A DNA stretch of 64,000 nucleotides from Mycolicibacterium sp. BiH015 (GTDB lineage Bacteria > Actinomycetota > Actinomycetes > Mycobacteriales > Mycobacteriaceae). The stretch's first letter is position 1, and every line of letters starts with the position of its first letter. Location: NCBI RefSeq assembly GCF_027706845.1, contig NZ_JAQGCZ010000008.1, positions 186,001 through 250,000 of the forward strand, written 5' to 3'. Below, piece after piece: positions 9,504 through 18,465 of this stretch. Made by a program: the position numbers and the translations under genes. The notes under the pieces were generated by a model. It searched no databases and had not been told where the DNA came from. It was given only the letters and a program-made list of their open reading frames with translations.

Positions 9504-9827
9504 TCACGTGTGGGCGAGACCACCGCCACCGGACACGGCGGCGATGCGGGAGGCGTTCTCGATGTCGGTGTTTTCGAACTGGTTCGCCGACTGGCGCAGC
9601 GCGTCGATCGCCAACCCCCACCGGGTGGTGACCTTGTTGCACGCGTCCTGGATCTCGCCCGCGGTCAGCACGTTGGTGGTGCCGGCCTGACCGGTCAGGT
9701 GACCCATCGCGTGCAGGTCATCACTGCTGCTGGCGTAGCGCTGCACGTTGGCGACGGCGTTCTCCATGAGTTCTTGCAGCTGGTCGGCAGCGGCGAGAAC
9801 CTCTGCCTGGCCTACTTTTTCAGTCAT
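9504..9827 (-). CDS. EsxD-like WXG100-family secreted protein
   Basis: 107 aa, the same length as I recall for M. tuberculosis EsxD. The central turn (HAMGHLTGQAGTTN) replaces WXG, followed by LTAGEIQDACNKV, which resembles the TATEITNELNKV stretch of EsxD. A possible secretion signal FENTD (F-x-x-x-D) follows the second helix in place of YxxxD/E. It is transcribed just before the EsxC-like gene, with 34 bases between them, and preceded by a GAGGGGA Shine-Dalgarno. Probably the signal-bearing half of the heterodimer. Confidence 0.85.
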   Translation of the reverse strand: MTEKVGQAEVLAAADQLQELMENAVANVQRYASSSDDLHAMGHLTGQAGTTNVLTAGEIQDACNKVTTRWGLAIDALRQSANQFENTDIENASRIAAVSGGGGLAHT

Positions 9828-9901
9828 TGGCGGGTGTGTCCCCTCTGTGTTGATTGGTTGCTTTCTTCGAGTCTATGGGCGCTGAAACGACCCTTTGCGC
9901 A

Positions 9902-11134
9902 CTAATTTCGGTGTCTACTCCCCCCGTCGAAATCGGGCCGCGCCGCGAGCTGCATGGTGCGTCCCTGCCCCCGTTCGTGGTTGGTGCCTGCGCCCTGCTG
10001 CTGGCCGGCCATCGGCGGTGCGCCGTAGAGGCCGCTACCGCCCATCCCGGAGGCCGTCGCGGGTACCGGCTCGGGGGCGATCGCCCCGCCGAAGCCGCCG
10101 GGCAGCTTCGGTTGGTTCGGGGTGGTGAAGCTGCTCGCAGGCCGGGTGTAGGTGCTGGGCACCACGCCCGTTCCGCCGCCGCCGATACCGCCGCCGGCGC
10201 CGCTGCTGAACGCGGCACCGACCGGTGCGCCGCCGGTGGCGCTGTCCAACGTGTCGGCATCGGCCGCCTCCGCGCCCGTTCCGGTGAGGTTTCCCGCACT
10301 GGAGAGCTGGCCCAGCATGCCCATCGGAAGCTGCACGGCTTGGGACAGCATCTGCGGCACCATGCCGAGCATCTGGGGAGCCTGACCGAACATTTGCCCC
10401 ATCTGGCCCGCCATCTGCATCGGCATGCTCATCGCCTGCGAAATGCCTTGTGTGGCAGCTGAAGCCGGTGCCTGGGCAGCGGGCGCCGCCGCCGAGGCGG
10501 TCTGGTTGACGGCCTGAAACCCCGCTTGCAGCGAGTTCGCTGCGACACCGGCGCCGGCTTGCACGACGCCGGCCAGGGGCGCCGTCGGATTGGCGAGGTT
10601 CGGGGCGAACGGCGGCGGGGTGGACAACACGCCCAGCGCCGCGGTGACCACCGACTGGTAGGTCGACATCAGCGAGGCGTTTTGCACCCAGAAGTGCTCC
10701 ATGTACTGCACTTCCAGGCCGACGATCCCTGGAAAGTTCTGGTTGAACCAGTTCGTCGCGATCAGCCCCGCCTGGGTGGTGCGGTTCTCGGTGCACACCG
10801 GGCCGGGAATCATGGACTCCATCGCCAAGGTGTAGGCGTCGACGATCTGCATCGCCGTCAGCGAGCCTTCCTGCAGCCACGCCACCGCCAGGCCCATCAC
10901 GGCGGACAGCCCGGAGGCGTGCGCGACCATGCCGGTGCTGCCCAAGCCCTGCCAGCCGCTGGCGGCGGTCGACATCGCGGTGCCCTCGAGCACGGCGATC
11001 TGGCTGGCCAGCACGTCGGCCAGCGTCTGCTGAGCCACCGCCGACGCGGTGGCCGACGCGCCGTGGTCCCCGGCCATCAAGGTCCAGTAGTTGACCTCGG
11101 GCGGATTGGCAGCCGCATCCCCGTAAACGGCCAT
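9902..11134 (-). CDS. PPE family protein
   Basis: 410 aa. NPPEVNYW at residues 10-17 is the PPE signature, and residues 1 to ~180 form the conserved helical PPE domain, including ASGWQGLGS, a WXG-like turn. The remainder is Ala/Gly/Met-rich (MQMAGQMGQMFGQAPQM) with a Gly-rich C-terminus. PPE proteins are exported with a PE partner, here the gene immediately upstream (33-base gap), and are recognised by EspG. The stop codon lies inside a GCACTAATT repeat also found at both ends of the NlpC/P60 gene. Confidence 0.95.
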   Translation of the reverse strand: MAVYGDAAANPPEVNYWTLMAGDHGASATASAVAQQTLADVLASQIAVLEGTAMSTAASGWQGLGSTGMVAHASGLSAVMGLAVAWLQEGSLTAMQIVDAYTLAMESMIPGPVCTENRTTQAGLIATNWFNQNFPGIVGLEVQYMEHFWVQNASLMSTYQSVVTAALGVLSTPPPFAPNLANPTAPLAGVVQAGAGVAANSLQAGFQAVNQTASAAAPAAQAPASAATQGISQAMSMPMQMAGQMGQMFGQAPQMLGMVPQMLSQAVQLPMGMLGQLSSAGNLTGTGAEAADADTLDSATGGAPVGAAFSSGAGGGIGGGGTGVVPSTYTRPASSFTTPNQPKLPGGFGGAIAPEPVPATASGMGGSGLYGAPPMAGQQQGAGTNHERGQGRTMQLAARPDFDGGSRHRN

Positions 11135-11166
11135 GGGTTACCTGTTCGCTACGGATTCCGTGGCGC

Positions 11167-11472
11167 TCACAGCGCCAGGTTGGCCTGATTGGCGACGTCC
11201 TGGGCGACATAGCTGATGCCACTGACTGCCACGGTGTCGGCAAACAAGGCTCGCCCGGTGGTGAGCTCGGACAGCATGGCCACCGCCGCAGCGCCGCGCG
11301 CGCACAATCCACCGGCTGCTGCCGCCGAGGCACCGTCGCCGCCGGGAGGCAGCACGGCGCACACGGCCGGAGCGGCACCCGCGGTGGAACCGAACTGGGT
11401 TCCGACTCCTGACGACTCGATCGCTGCCTGCAGAGCCAGCAAAGCCGGATTGACTCCCATCAGATCTGCCAC
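11167..11472 (-). CDS. PE family protein
   Basis: 101 aa, the size of a PE-only protein. It is a two-helix protein with the T7SS signal YVAQD (YxxxD) at residues 89-93 after the second helix. It lacks a clean PE dipeptide and has VNPA near the N-terminus. The GTG start at 11472 is set by a good GGGAGGG ribosome-binding site. The 116-base gap to eccC contains TACACT (minus strand, about 11507-11512), a plausible -10 box, so the PE-PPE-esx genes may have their own promoter. The dimer with the neighbouring PPE is expected. Confidence 0.88.
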   Translation of the reverse strand: MADLMGVNPALLALQAAIESSGVGTQFGSTAGAAPAVCAVLPPGGDGASAAAAGGLCARGAAAVAMLSELTTGRALFADTVAVSGISYVAQDVANQANLAL

Positions 11473-11588
11473 GATTTGCCCTCCCTAACGGATTTCTGTC
11501 TTCTCTGTAGTGTAAGCGCGTTTTCGCGGTGGTCGCCGCACCAGTTTTATTGACGTACCCGTTGAATGGCGACGGATTCCGTAGACCG

Positions 11589-14500
11589 CTACGGACCCGC
11601 CGGCGCGGGCGGCTGCGACCTGGACGGCGCCGGCGGCCGCGGCGGCGGCGTCCAACCGACCAGCACCCCGTCGGTCCCCGACGGGGTGGCGTAGATGGCC
11701 TTACCAGGCCGCTGCGGTTCGGCGTGGATGCCGCTGACGATGACTCCGTGGTCGCGGCGGCCATTGAGGATGACCACCGGCGGCAGCGACCCGATGACGC
11801 GGCCCAGCACGCCGGATCCGACGGCCTGGAAGCTCCAGTTGCGGATGTCGGCGGCGGCGACGATGTGCAGCCCGAGCGCATCGGCCTGCTCGACATAGCT
11901 GGCCAGTTTGGACAGCGGGTTGTCGGCGGACTGCCACGCGGTGGCGTCGTCGATGACGAGGAAGAACTCGCGCCCGGTCCAGAACTTCTTCGTCAGCATC
12001 TCTTCCTGGGTCGCGGTCGGGGGCGGCATCCGGGTGTCGAGGACTTCGCACAAACTCTGAATCACCGCGCGGATGTCGGTCTGGGCATAGGAGTAGCGCG
12101 ACAACCATTCCGGCGGGACGACGCCGATGTTCTTGCGCCGCGGGTCGATGAGGATGATCGTGGCGTCGTCGGGGCTGTAGCGCGCCATGATGCTGCGCAT
12201 CATTGCCCGGATGAAGTTGGTGCGCCCCGATTGCGCGCTGCCGACGGCGACGACGTGTGCGCTTTCGGCGAAGTTGACGTAGGCCGGCTCCAGCGTGGCT
12301 TCGGCCAGCCCGAACGGCACCATCTCCTTGGGCAGCCGACGGTCGACGCGCGCCATGATGTCCTCGAGGGGCGCCTCCTCGGGCAGCCGCAGCACTTCGC
12401 TGACCTTCCCGACACCGGCCACGGCGCGGACCACTTCACCGAGCCCGCGGACCTCGACCCGGCCGGACGGATGGTTGGCCAGCTCGGGCACCCCGACCAT
12501 GAGGTGAAAGCCCGCGGGGCTCAGCCCGCGGCCCGGGACGTCGGGCACCTCGCGGGCCCGGCTGATCCCGTCCACGCGGGGCACCTCGGATTCGCGCGGG
12601 TCGGTGAGGCGCAGCTCCATCTTCTGCGCGGTTTCGGCGCGCAACCCCGAGCGCACCCCGGAGATGTGGCTGGTGTGGGTCACCACGACGCGCACGCCGT
12701 AGTTGCGGGCACGCAGCAGGCTCAGCACCGTGTCGACGTGCTTGGGGGCCTGCTCCTGGAAGTTGGCCCAGCCGTCGACGACGAGCACTACGTCGCCGCC
12801 GTCGACGCCGATGTCGGTCGGGTTGGGGCCGAACTTGGCTTGCCGCACCATCGCGATATCCAGTCCGCGGGAGGCGAATTGCCGTTCCCGGTCCTCCACG
12901 ATCTGGCGCACGGTGGCCAGCAGCCGGTTGACGCCTTCGGTGTCGAACACCGGCACCACCGAAGCGACGTGCGGCAGGTCGGCGACGGCGGCGAGCTGGG
13001 GGCCGCTGGCGGCAATGCAGTAGAACTGCACCCGCTCGGGCCGGTACAGCAGCGCACCGGTGGTGATCATCGTCATCGCCGTGGTGGTGGCGCCGCGGGT
13101 CGGGGCGGCCACGATCATCGCGTTGTCGGACAGCAGATCCAGGCAGAACACGTCCTGGCGATGTTCGCGGGGCCGGTCCTCCAGTGCGACAGGCATTTTC
13201 AGGCCGGGGTTGTCGCCGTAGTCGACGTCCCAGGGCTTGCCGCGGTACCGCAGTACCAGATCGTCGGCGGGGGGCGGAACCCCCAGCGGCGGCAGCCACA
13301 ACTGGCGCGGCGGTCCGACACCGGCGGCCTGCAGGGAGTCGATGATGACGTCGACGACCAGCGGGTTCTTGCGGACTGCGCCCACCGCTGGGGCGGCCGG
13401 TGCCGGCGCGGCCGCCGGTGTGGTCGGCGGCTCCGCCGGGGCGGCCAGGGATCCGTCGATATCGACGGCCTCATCGACGGTGAACGGGCGCGGATCGAAC
13501 CACGTTCCCGCCCGCACCGGGGCCGCGACTTCATCCTCGGTGGTCGGGATGTACTCCGAGGACGAGAAGAAGTAACGGAACTCGCGCGGCTCGCGCTGCG
13601 CCACCCGCAGATACGCCGTTCCCTCGGCGCCCTTTTCGGGCAGGTGCGCGGCGACCGAGCTGCCGATGGCTTCCCGGGAGTCCTCTTCGCGCCCGGTGCG
13701 CGCGGCGATGGTGAAACCGAGCAGCTTGCGTACGTCGCGCAGCTTCTGGGTGTCCAGCGTCTGACCGACCAGCTGTAGAAACATGTGATAGGAGCGGCCC
13801 TGACGGACGATGCGCCAGAACAACTTCTGGAACTTCGGCCCCCACTCCGGGTCGCCGAGCATTTCCTGATATTCGTCGCAGATGATGAACAGCGCCGGCA
13901 CCGGCGGCAGCGACGGATCGGTCAGCCGTCGCTCGTTGTAGGTGGTCAGATCCGGCACGCCCTCCATGGAGGCGCACAGCGCGCCGCGGCGGTCCAGCTC
14001 GCCGTCGAGCGCCTCATGCATGCGACCCACCAGATGCCGCTCATCGGCGAGGTTGCTGACGCTGGCCACCACGTGCGGGAACCGTTCCAGCGTGCCGGCC
14101 GCCGACTTCAGCTTGAAATCGGAGAACACCACGTTGGCGACTTCCGGCGAGTGGGTCAGCGCCAGCGCGGTGACCTCGGTGATGATGCCCTCGGACTTGC
14201 CGGCGCCGGTGGTGCCGATGAACAGCGAATGCATGCCCATGCCGTGCTGGGCGCCCTCTTTGAGGTCCAGCTCGACGGCCTGACCGCTCTCGTCGAGTCC
14301 GATCGGGAAGCGCATCCAGTCCCGGTTGTTGGTCTGCACCCGCCGCGGTGCCCACAGCCGGTCGACGTCAAGGCGGCGTGGATCTTTCACGCCGACGACG
14401 TCGAGCAGGGTGCGTTGCTGCACCTCGGTGTTCGAGATGGCGGCGATGGTGCTGCCGGCGACGCGGTACCGGGCCAGCGATCGGGCGAACCGTTCGGCCT

Positions 14501-15773
14501 CGTCGGTGCTGAGCTGGTCGGTGGTGGCGTAGAAGGCTTCGTCGAGCTCGTCGGAGCCTTTCGGGACCCCGCCCAGCACGGTGGGGTCGTCGGTGGGCAG
14601 CTTCTTGCGCAGCGCGCCGTCGACGAGCCGGTAGGTGGTGGACGGCGCGAAACCGACCCAGTATTTGGCGCCGTAGGTGTCGGGGGGACGCACCGGGGTT
14701 GAGGTGGCCAGCCGGATGAAGCAGGTCCCGGCGTAGCCGGCGCTGCCGGTCAGGCCGGCCCAGTCCTCGGGGGTGCCGCAGCTGTCGTCGATGACGATGC
14801 GCAGCGGTAGGACCGGGGTGACGTCGCCGCCGTGCAGGCCGCTGCTGGGTGGACTCCATTGCGGCCGTTCAGTTTCGGCCTCGTCGAGGAATGCTTCTAG
14901 CCGCGCCGGCGAGGAGAACAGCAGCCGGCGTTCACCGCAGCCGTCGCGCTGGGTGCCGTGCTGCATGTGCGGCAGCCATTTCGTCCATTCCCAGGCGGTC
15001 GGAGCCGCGGAGACAACGATAATCTGCACGTCCGACGGGCTGTGGAACGCGGCGAGCTGGCAGATCATCGCCCGGGCCAGCGACCGCACCTCGTCGGTGT
15101 CGCCGACGAGAGACAGGCCGGGGAAGCGTTGCAGCCAAATGACTTTGGCGATGTTGTCGATATATTCCTGCTCGATGAGGAACTTGCGCAGCGCATGGCC
15201 GGTGGCGGGCTCGATCTGGGACGATTCGGGGATCTTCGGCTTCTCGATGCTCATGGCCAGTCGCACGCGGCCGACGCCGACGCGAACGACGGCGAATTCG
15301 TCGCTGCCCGGCGGGCGGTCCCACATGCGCACCGAGCCGGCGACGCCGACCAGGCGGTCGGGTTCCCAATGGAAGTGGTCGCGGTGTTTCCACTGCTGGC
15401 GCCGCTGCACCTCGACTTCGTCGCGGATCTCGTCGAGCCGGGAGAACCAGGTGCGCCGGAACAGGGTGAGCTCGCCCCAGGACATTTTCTGGGCGGCGCC
15501 GCGTCCGCGGAAGAGCATGCCGACCATGCCGACCAGCATCATCACGCCGAAGATGCCGAAGCCGGTGGCGAAGCTGCGCATACCGGAGACGTACATCGCG
15601 ATGATGAAGCCGACGACGCCGACGACCAGGGTGATCGGCAGCACGATGGCCCAGATGCTGCGCGGCGGCGGGATCGGGGCAGCGATCGGCGGCTCGACAG
15701 CGATCTTCCCGCCGGCGGTGGCAGGGGGCCGGGGCGGCTCACCAGGGCGCACGAAAGGCTGAGTCGTCACCAA
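11589..15773 (-). CDS. eccC: EccC, FtsK/SpoIIIE-type ESX motor ATPase
   Basis: 1394 aa in one polypeptide (not split into EccCa/EccCb as in ESX-1). Two transmembrane helices lie at about residues 38-90, followed by a DUF-type stalk and three ATPase domains. The first has an intact Walker A (GTTGAGKSEG, ~residue 520) and Walker B (LFIICDEYQE). The second (APTRGATTTA, ~889) and third (GSAQSGRTNF, ~1177) are degenerate P-loops, as usual. EccC recognises substrates and drives export. The ATG at 15773 begins MVTTQPFVRPGE. First gene of the ESX core run. Confidence 0.98.
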   Translation of the reverse strand: MVTTQPFVRPGEPPRPPATAGGKIAVEPPIAAPIPPPRSIWAIVLPITLVVGVVGFIIAMYVSGMRSFATGFGIFGVMMLVGMVGMLFRGRGAAQKMSWGELTLFRRTWFSRLDEIRDEVEVQRRQQWKHRDHFHWEPDRLVGVAGSVRMWDRPPGSDEFAVVRVGVGRVRLAMSIEKPKIPESSQIEPATGHALRKFLIEQEYIDNIAKVIWLQRFPGLSLVGDTDEVRSLARAMICQLAAFHSPSDVQIIVVSAAPTAWEWTKWLPHMQHGTQRDGCGERRLLFSSPARLEAFLDEAETERPQWSPPSSGLHGGDVTPVLPLRIVIDDSCGTPEDWAGLTGSAGYAGTCFIRLATSTPVRPPDTYGAKYWVGFAPSTTYRLVDGALRKKLPTDDPTVLGGVPKGSDELDEAFYATTDQLSTDEAERFARSLARYRVAGSTIAAISNTEVQQRTLLDVVGVKDPRRLDVDRLWAPRRVQTNNRDWMRFPIGLDESGQAVELDLKEGAQHGMGMHSLFIGTTGAGKSEGIITEVTALALTHSPEVANVVFSDFKLKSAAGTLERFPHVVASVSNLADERHLVGRMHEALDGELDRRGALCASMEGVPDLTTYNERRLTDPSLPPVPALFIICDEYQEMLGDPEWGPKFQKLFWRIVRQGRSYHMFLQLVGQTLDTQKLRDVRKLLGFTIAARTGREEDSREAIGSSVAAHLPEKGAEGTAYLRVAQREPREFRYFFSSSEYIPTTEDEVAAPVRAGTWFDPRPFTVDEAVDIDGSLAAPAEPPTTPAAAPAPAAPAVGAVRKNPLVVDVIIDSLQAAGVGPPRQLWLPPLGVPPPADDLVLRYRGKPWDVDYGDNPGLKMPVALEDRPREHRQDVFCLDLLSDNAMIVAAPTRGATTTAMTMITTGALLYRPERVQFYCIAASGPQLAAVADLPHVASVVPVFDTEGVNRLLATVRQIVEDRERQFASRGLDIAMVRQAKFGPNPTDIGVDGGDVVLVVDGWANFQEQAPKHVDTVLSLLRARNYGVRVVVTHTSHISGVRSGLRAETAQKMELRLTDPRESEVPRVDGISRAREVPDVPGRGLSPAGFHLMVGVPELANHPSGRVEVRGLGEVVRAVAGVGKVSEVLRLPEEAPLEDIMARVDRRLPKEMVPFGLAEATLEPAYVNFAESAHVVAVGSAQSGRTNFIRAMMRSIMARYSPDDATIILIDPRRKNIGVVPPEWLSRYSYAQTDIRAVIQSLCEVLDTRMPPPTATQEEMLTKKFWTGREFFLVIDDATAWQSADNPLSKLASYVEQADALGLHIVAAADIRNWSFQAVGSGVLGRVIGSLPPVVILNGRRDHGVIVSGIHAEPQRPGKAIYATPSGTDGVLVGWTPPPRPPAPSRSQPPAPAGP

Positions 15774-16088
15774 TCGACCCTAACGCCGCTCGGAGGGGCC
15801 CCTTTGCGCTGATTTTGTACGGAGTTGTCCAGAGTGTTCACCGGGTGCGACGATTCACCACAGTCTCTCTCGGGGTGCCGTCGATGAGCAACCCGGTAAG
15901 GCACCAGCGTTCGACTGGGACGTTGGCTGTTCCCGGCCCCTGGGTCTTGGCACCAGGTTCGGATCCTGCCGGGGGCACCGCACGAAAAACCACCACTCAC
16001 CAGCGGATATCAGCCAATCCCTTCCATGCCGCTGGCAGATCTCAACGATGATCCAACCATCGACATCTTCGCCGGCAGTTCGATTTCG
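15774..16088. other. Intergenic region upstream of eccC with tRNA 3'-end-like segment
   Basis: 315 bases between the eccC start and the stop of the protease-like gene. It must hold the eccC promoter, although no convincing -35/-10 pair is visible. At 15940-15980 (plus strand) it contains a sequence resembling the T-arm and 3' acceptor strand of a tRNA (AGGTTCGGATCCT then GCCGGGGGCACC). The matching 5' acceptor strand (GCCCCCG) is not found upstream, so this is a fragment and not a tRNA gene. tRNA 3' ends are common integration targets. Confidence 0.5.
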
Positions 16089-16775
16089 TTAGCTCTGAGC
16101 GCGCGTTGCGCCCAAATATCGCCACATCCCGCTCGCCTCCAACGGTGGCTGAACCAACGCAACGATTTCGGCGTTGGACATCCTCGCTTCCCGCTCGATT
16201 TTTCCTACCGCAGCCCATGTTTCCGTATCTGGCTCGGCCTGCCGTAACCGTTCCGTCAAAGCATTGGCCAGCCTGGTAATCACCGGCCACGCGCGTTCCA
16301 GTTCACACACCCAGTACGGAAGTTGGTCAGCGATCGTCGGCTCGACAGTTGCCAGGCTGTCGAAGCGAGCGCGATCGCTGCCGCCGCCGTAGTCCGACCC
16401 GTCGCTAAACGCAGCGTCAACCACCTGGCCAAACACCAAACCGTGTTCGTTGGTGTCGTCGAGCGTGTGCACTGGCTTTCCCCACTTAACACGTGCCTCC
16501 GCCAACGGCCCGGCAAAATAAATGAAGGCGGCCTGGGCCGGAAATTGCACCGTCGAGGCCCGAATGTGGGAAGTGCCACCCCCGCGATCACCCACGAGCC
16601 TCAACGCAATATGGCTACCAATGTCGCCGTGTGCCGTCATAAGTGCGGCGACCGCATGACCTGACTCGTGATGAGTGATAGATGCAACTTCGTCGCCCAT
16701 GACCATCAAATGATTATGCGGCACCGCAACCAACCGCAGGGGCTCGCGGGCCAGCGGCGGCGCATTGCCGCACAA
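16089..16775 (-). CDS. M41-like zinc metalloprotease domain protein without AAA module
   Basis: 228 aa. HHESGHA at residues 35-41 gives the HExxH zinc site (His36, Glu37, His40), and YFAGPLAEARV further on resembles the FtsH (M41) helix after the active site (GGRAAEE). The remaining part is helical with no AAA ATPase and no membrane segment, so it is a stand-alone peptidase domain. The TTG start at 16775 has a weak AGG upstream; an ATG at 16706 is an alternative. It is the last gene of a three-gene cassette with the membrane protein (14-base gap) and the 374-aa protein. Substrate unknown; release or processing of its neighbours is an inference. Confidence 0.7.
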   Translation of the reverse strand: MCGNAPPLAREPLRLVAVPHNHLMVMGDEVASITHHESGHAVAALMTAHGDIGSHIALRLVGDRGGGTSHIRASTVQFPAQAAFIYFAGPLAEARVKWGKPVHTLDDTNEHGLVFGQVVDAAFSDGSDYGGGSDRARFDSLATVEPTIADQLPYWVCELERAWPVITRLANALTERLRQAEPDTETWAAVGKIEREARMSNAEIVALVQPPLEASGMWRYLGATRAQS

Positions 16776-16789
16776 ATTATTTGCCTATC

Positions 16790-17329
16790 TCACCGAGTTA
16801 TATAATTGAACGCAGTTCGAAAACGACGCAACACCATTAGCAGAGTAAGACCTAGGTGGATAAACAACCACACGATGGCGGGTGTCCACCCCCACGCGAG
16901 CGCCGCGGACGTTGAAACGCCCGCCGCGATGCCCAGCGTCACGCTAAGGACGAAACCGACGATAATCGCGTAGGTGATGTTGGCGCGTAAGTCAGCTATA
17001 GCTACTGGCAGGTTATGCGCGTTCGGAAACTTGTCACCTTCTTTGCGGAGCGTGACACCCATATTGAAGATTACGCCCAACAAACCAAAAAGCAGGCCGG
17101 TGAATACTGAAGTGCCGGCCAAGATTTGGCCAATACCATTCAAGTTAAAATGGAAAAAGAAAAACGGCGCTGCGCCGACAGTGGGCACGCCGAAAAACCA
17201 CACGGCCCACTTTCGGCGGTCGACCTTCGCGACCCTGCCGACCGGCGAGTCCGACCAGGTTTCCAGATGGTCCTTCCAGATCGCTTGCACACCAGTTCTG
17301 CGTTCCAACAGCGCACTCCAGCTGGCCAT
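16790..17329 (-). CDS. Four-helix integral membrane protein of the protease cassette
   Basis: 179 aa from the ATG at 17329, which has a TAGGTAGG ribosome-binding site. The frame is open to 17371, where it would overlap the upstream gene. After a ~50-residue soluble N-terminus there are four hydrophobic segments: WAVWFFGVPTVGAAPFFFF, the IGQILAGTSVFTGLLFGLLG stretch, IIVGFVLSVTLGIAAG, and AIVWLFIHLGLTLLMVLRRF. Between segments 2 and 3 lies a charged loop (LRKEGDKFPNAHN). I do not recognise the family. It lies between the 374-aa protein (11-base gap) and the HExxH protein and could anchor both at the membrane. Confidence 0.7.
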   Translation of the reverse strand: MASWSALLERRTGVQAIWKDHLETWSDSPVGRVAKVDRRKWAVWFFGVPTVGAAPFFFFHFNLNGIGQILAGTSVFTGLLFGLLGVIFNMGVTLRKEGDKFPNAHNLPVAIADLRANITYAIIVGFVLSVTLGIAAGVSTSAALAWGWTPAIVWLFIHLGLTLLMVLRRFRTAFNYITR

Positions 17330-17340
17330 GGTTCGCCTAC

Positions 17341-18465
17341 CTAGGTAGCGGTCGGATCGCTCCCAACCCATCCGGTTGGAAGCGAGACGCCTCGGTTTTC
17401 CAGGATCGTTTCAGCATGACTCACCCACGCCGCCCACAACTCCGAATCAGACAATCGTCTGCTGGTCTCGTAGACGAACTGCGGCATGCTGTCGCGTTCA
17501 ACAGAGAATACGCGCTCTGGCCGACGAGTCCCTAGGCTGACTTCGTAAGAAGAATGCATTAGGCCCTGATCAGAGGGATTTCCAACAGGATTTATGCTGT
17601 CGATCAGTTCCGCAATCGACCTGTCGGCGTGCGTATCGAGCTCTTGCAGTCGGGCAGCGACGGCGTCGAGCTTCTCCTGATCTTGAATAGTGAAGGCGTC
17701 GGGGCCAGCAGCGCGCTGCTGCGTGGCGACACGTTTCGCTTCCAGTCGGGCAGCTTCGGTGATCAGTTCGGCGCGGTCGTTCTTGCGCGTAACACGGTCA
17801 AGGACCATCGTTCGGATGCCGTCGGTTAGGTTGCGCAATGCCGTACCTGTGACCGTTACCTTGACGGTCTTTTCCTCGGCTGTCGATGCATCGTCGCCGG
17901 GTTGCGACTTCAGAAATTCGGATACTTGGAGAACCTGCTTGTCCGCGAGCAATAGTTGCCAGTCCGAGGTTTCCGCGAAGGCCTCTAGTCGAACAAGGGA
18001 ACCGCGAAGCATATGTGTCGCGGGTTCAAAAACCCATTTTTCTAGCAGTTGTTTCAGATTGCGCCGCCCGATCCGCTCAACGAACAGCAATCCATAATAT
18101 GAATTCTCCGGCAGAATGATCACGGCCCGCAAGCCACTGAGAAGTGCTTGACGCTCGCTCGTCGGTACCGACTCCCCCGTATCCATATCGTAAGTTTCGC
18201 CCTCTATGCCCGCCGGGCCCTTATAGATCTTCACCCAGGCGGCACGACCAGAAAGCTTATATTCCTTGCGGCGGAAACCCTCTGCGTCGCTGAGCTCCGA
18301 TCGGAATCCATCGCCCATCGCTTGAAACGCTTCGGTGACGATATCGAACAAATCTCGACCGTCGGGACCGCACTCATTCACCCGCTCCACAGCACGAGGA
18401 CGACGCGCCACCGCAACCCGTACCAAAAAAATCGAATACCCAAATGTTGCGGCCATCGAAGGCAA
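17341..18465 (-). CDS. Unknown 374-aa protein, first gene of the protease cassette
   Basis: Soluble 374-aa protein with no motif I recognise. The N-terminal half is mixed alpha/beta with a hydrophobic strand pair (RAVIILPENSYYGLLFVERIGRRN). Residues ~210-290 are charged and helical (VTRKNDRAELITEAARLEAKR), and the C-terminal part includes YEVSLGTRRPERVFSVERD. The start is TTG at 18465 (GGTGGT upstream) or ATG at 18456. It could be a sensor or effector whose cleavage is carried out by the HExxH protein two genes downstream; this is conjecture from gene order. The cassette is less GC-rich in feel than the ESX genes around it, which suggests separate acquisition. Confidence 0.65.
   Translation of the reverse strand: MPSMAATFGYSIFLVRVAVARRPRAVERVNECGPDGRDLFDIVTEAFQAMGDGFRSELSDAEGFRRKEYKLSGRAAWVKIYKGPAGIEGETYDMDTGESVPTSERQALLSGLRAVIILPENSYYGLLFVERIGRRNLKQLLEKWVFEPATHMLRGSLVRLEAFAETSDWQLLLADKQVLQVSEFLKSQPGDDASTAEEKTVKVTVTGTALRNLTDGIRTMVLDRVTRKNDRAELITEAARLEAKRVATQQRAAGPDAFTIQDQEKLDAVAARLQELDTHADRSIAELIDSINPVGNPSDQGLMHSSYEVSLGTRRPERVFSVERDSMPQFVYETSRRLSDSELWAAWVSHAETILENRGVSLPTGWVGSDPTAT

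Noticed and set aside
11529..13778. Long plus-strand open frame (749 codons) opposite eccC
   Set aside because: Antisense shadow caused by GC-rich codon use; the minus-strand EccC is unambiguous.
15767..16000. Minus-strand open frame reading GRIRT-type residues
   Set aside because: This pattern is a known artefact of translation across tRNA-like sequence.
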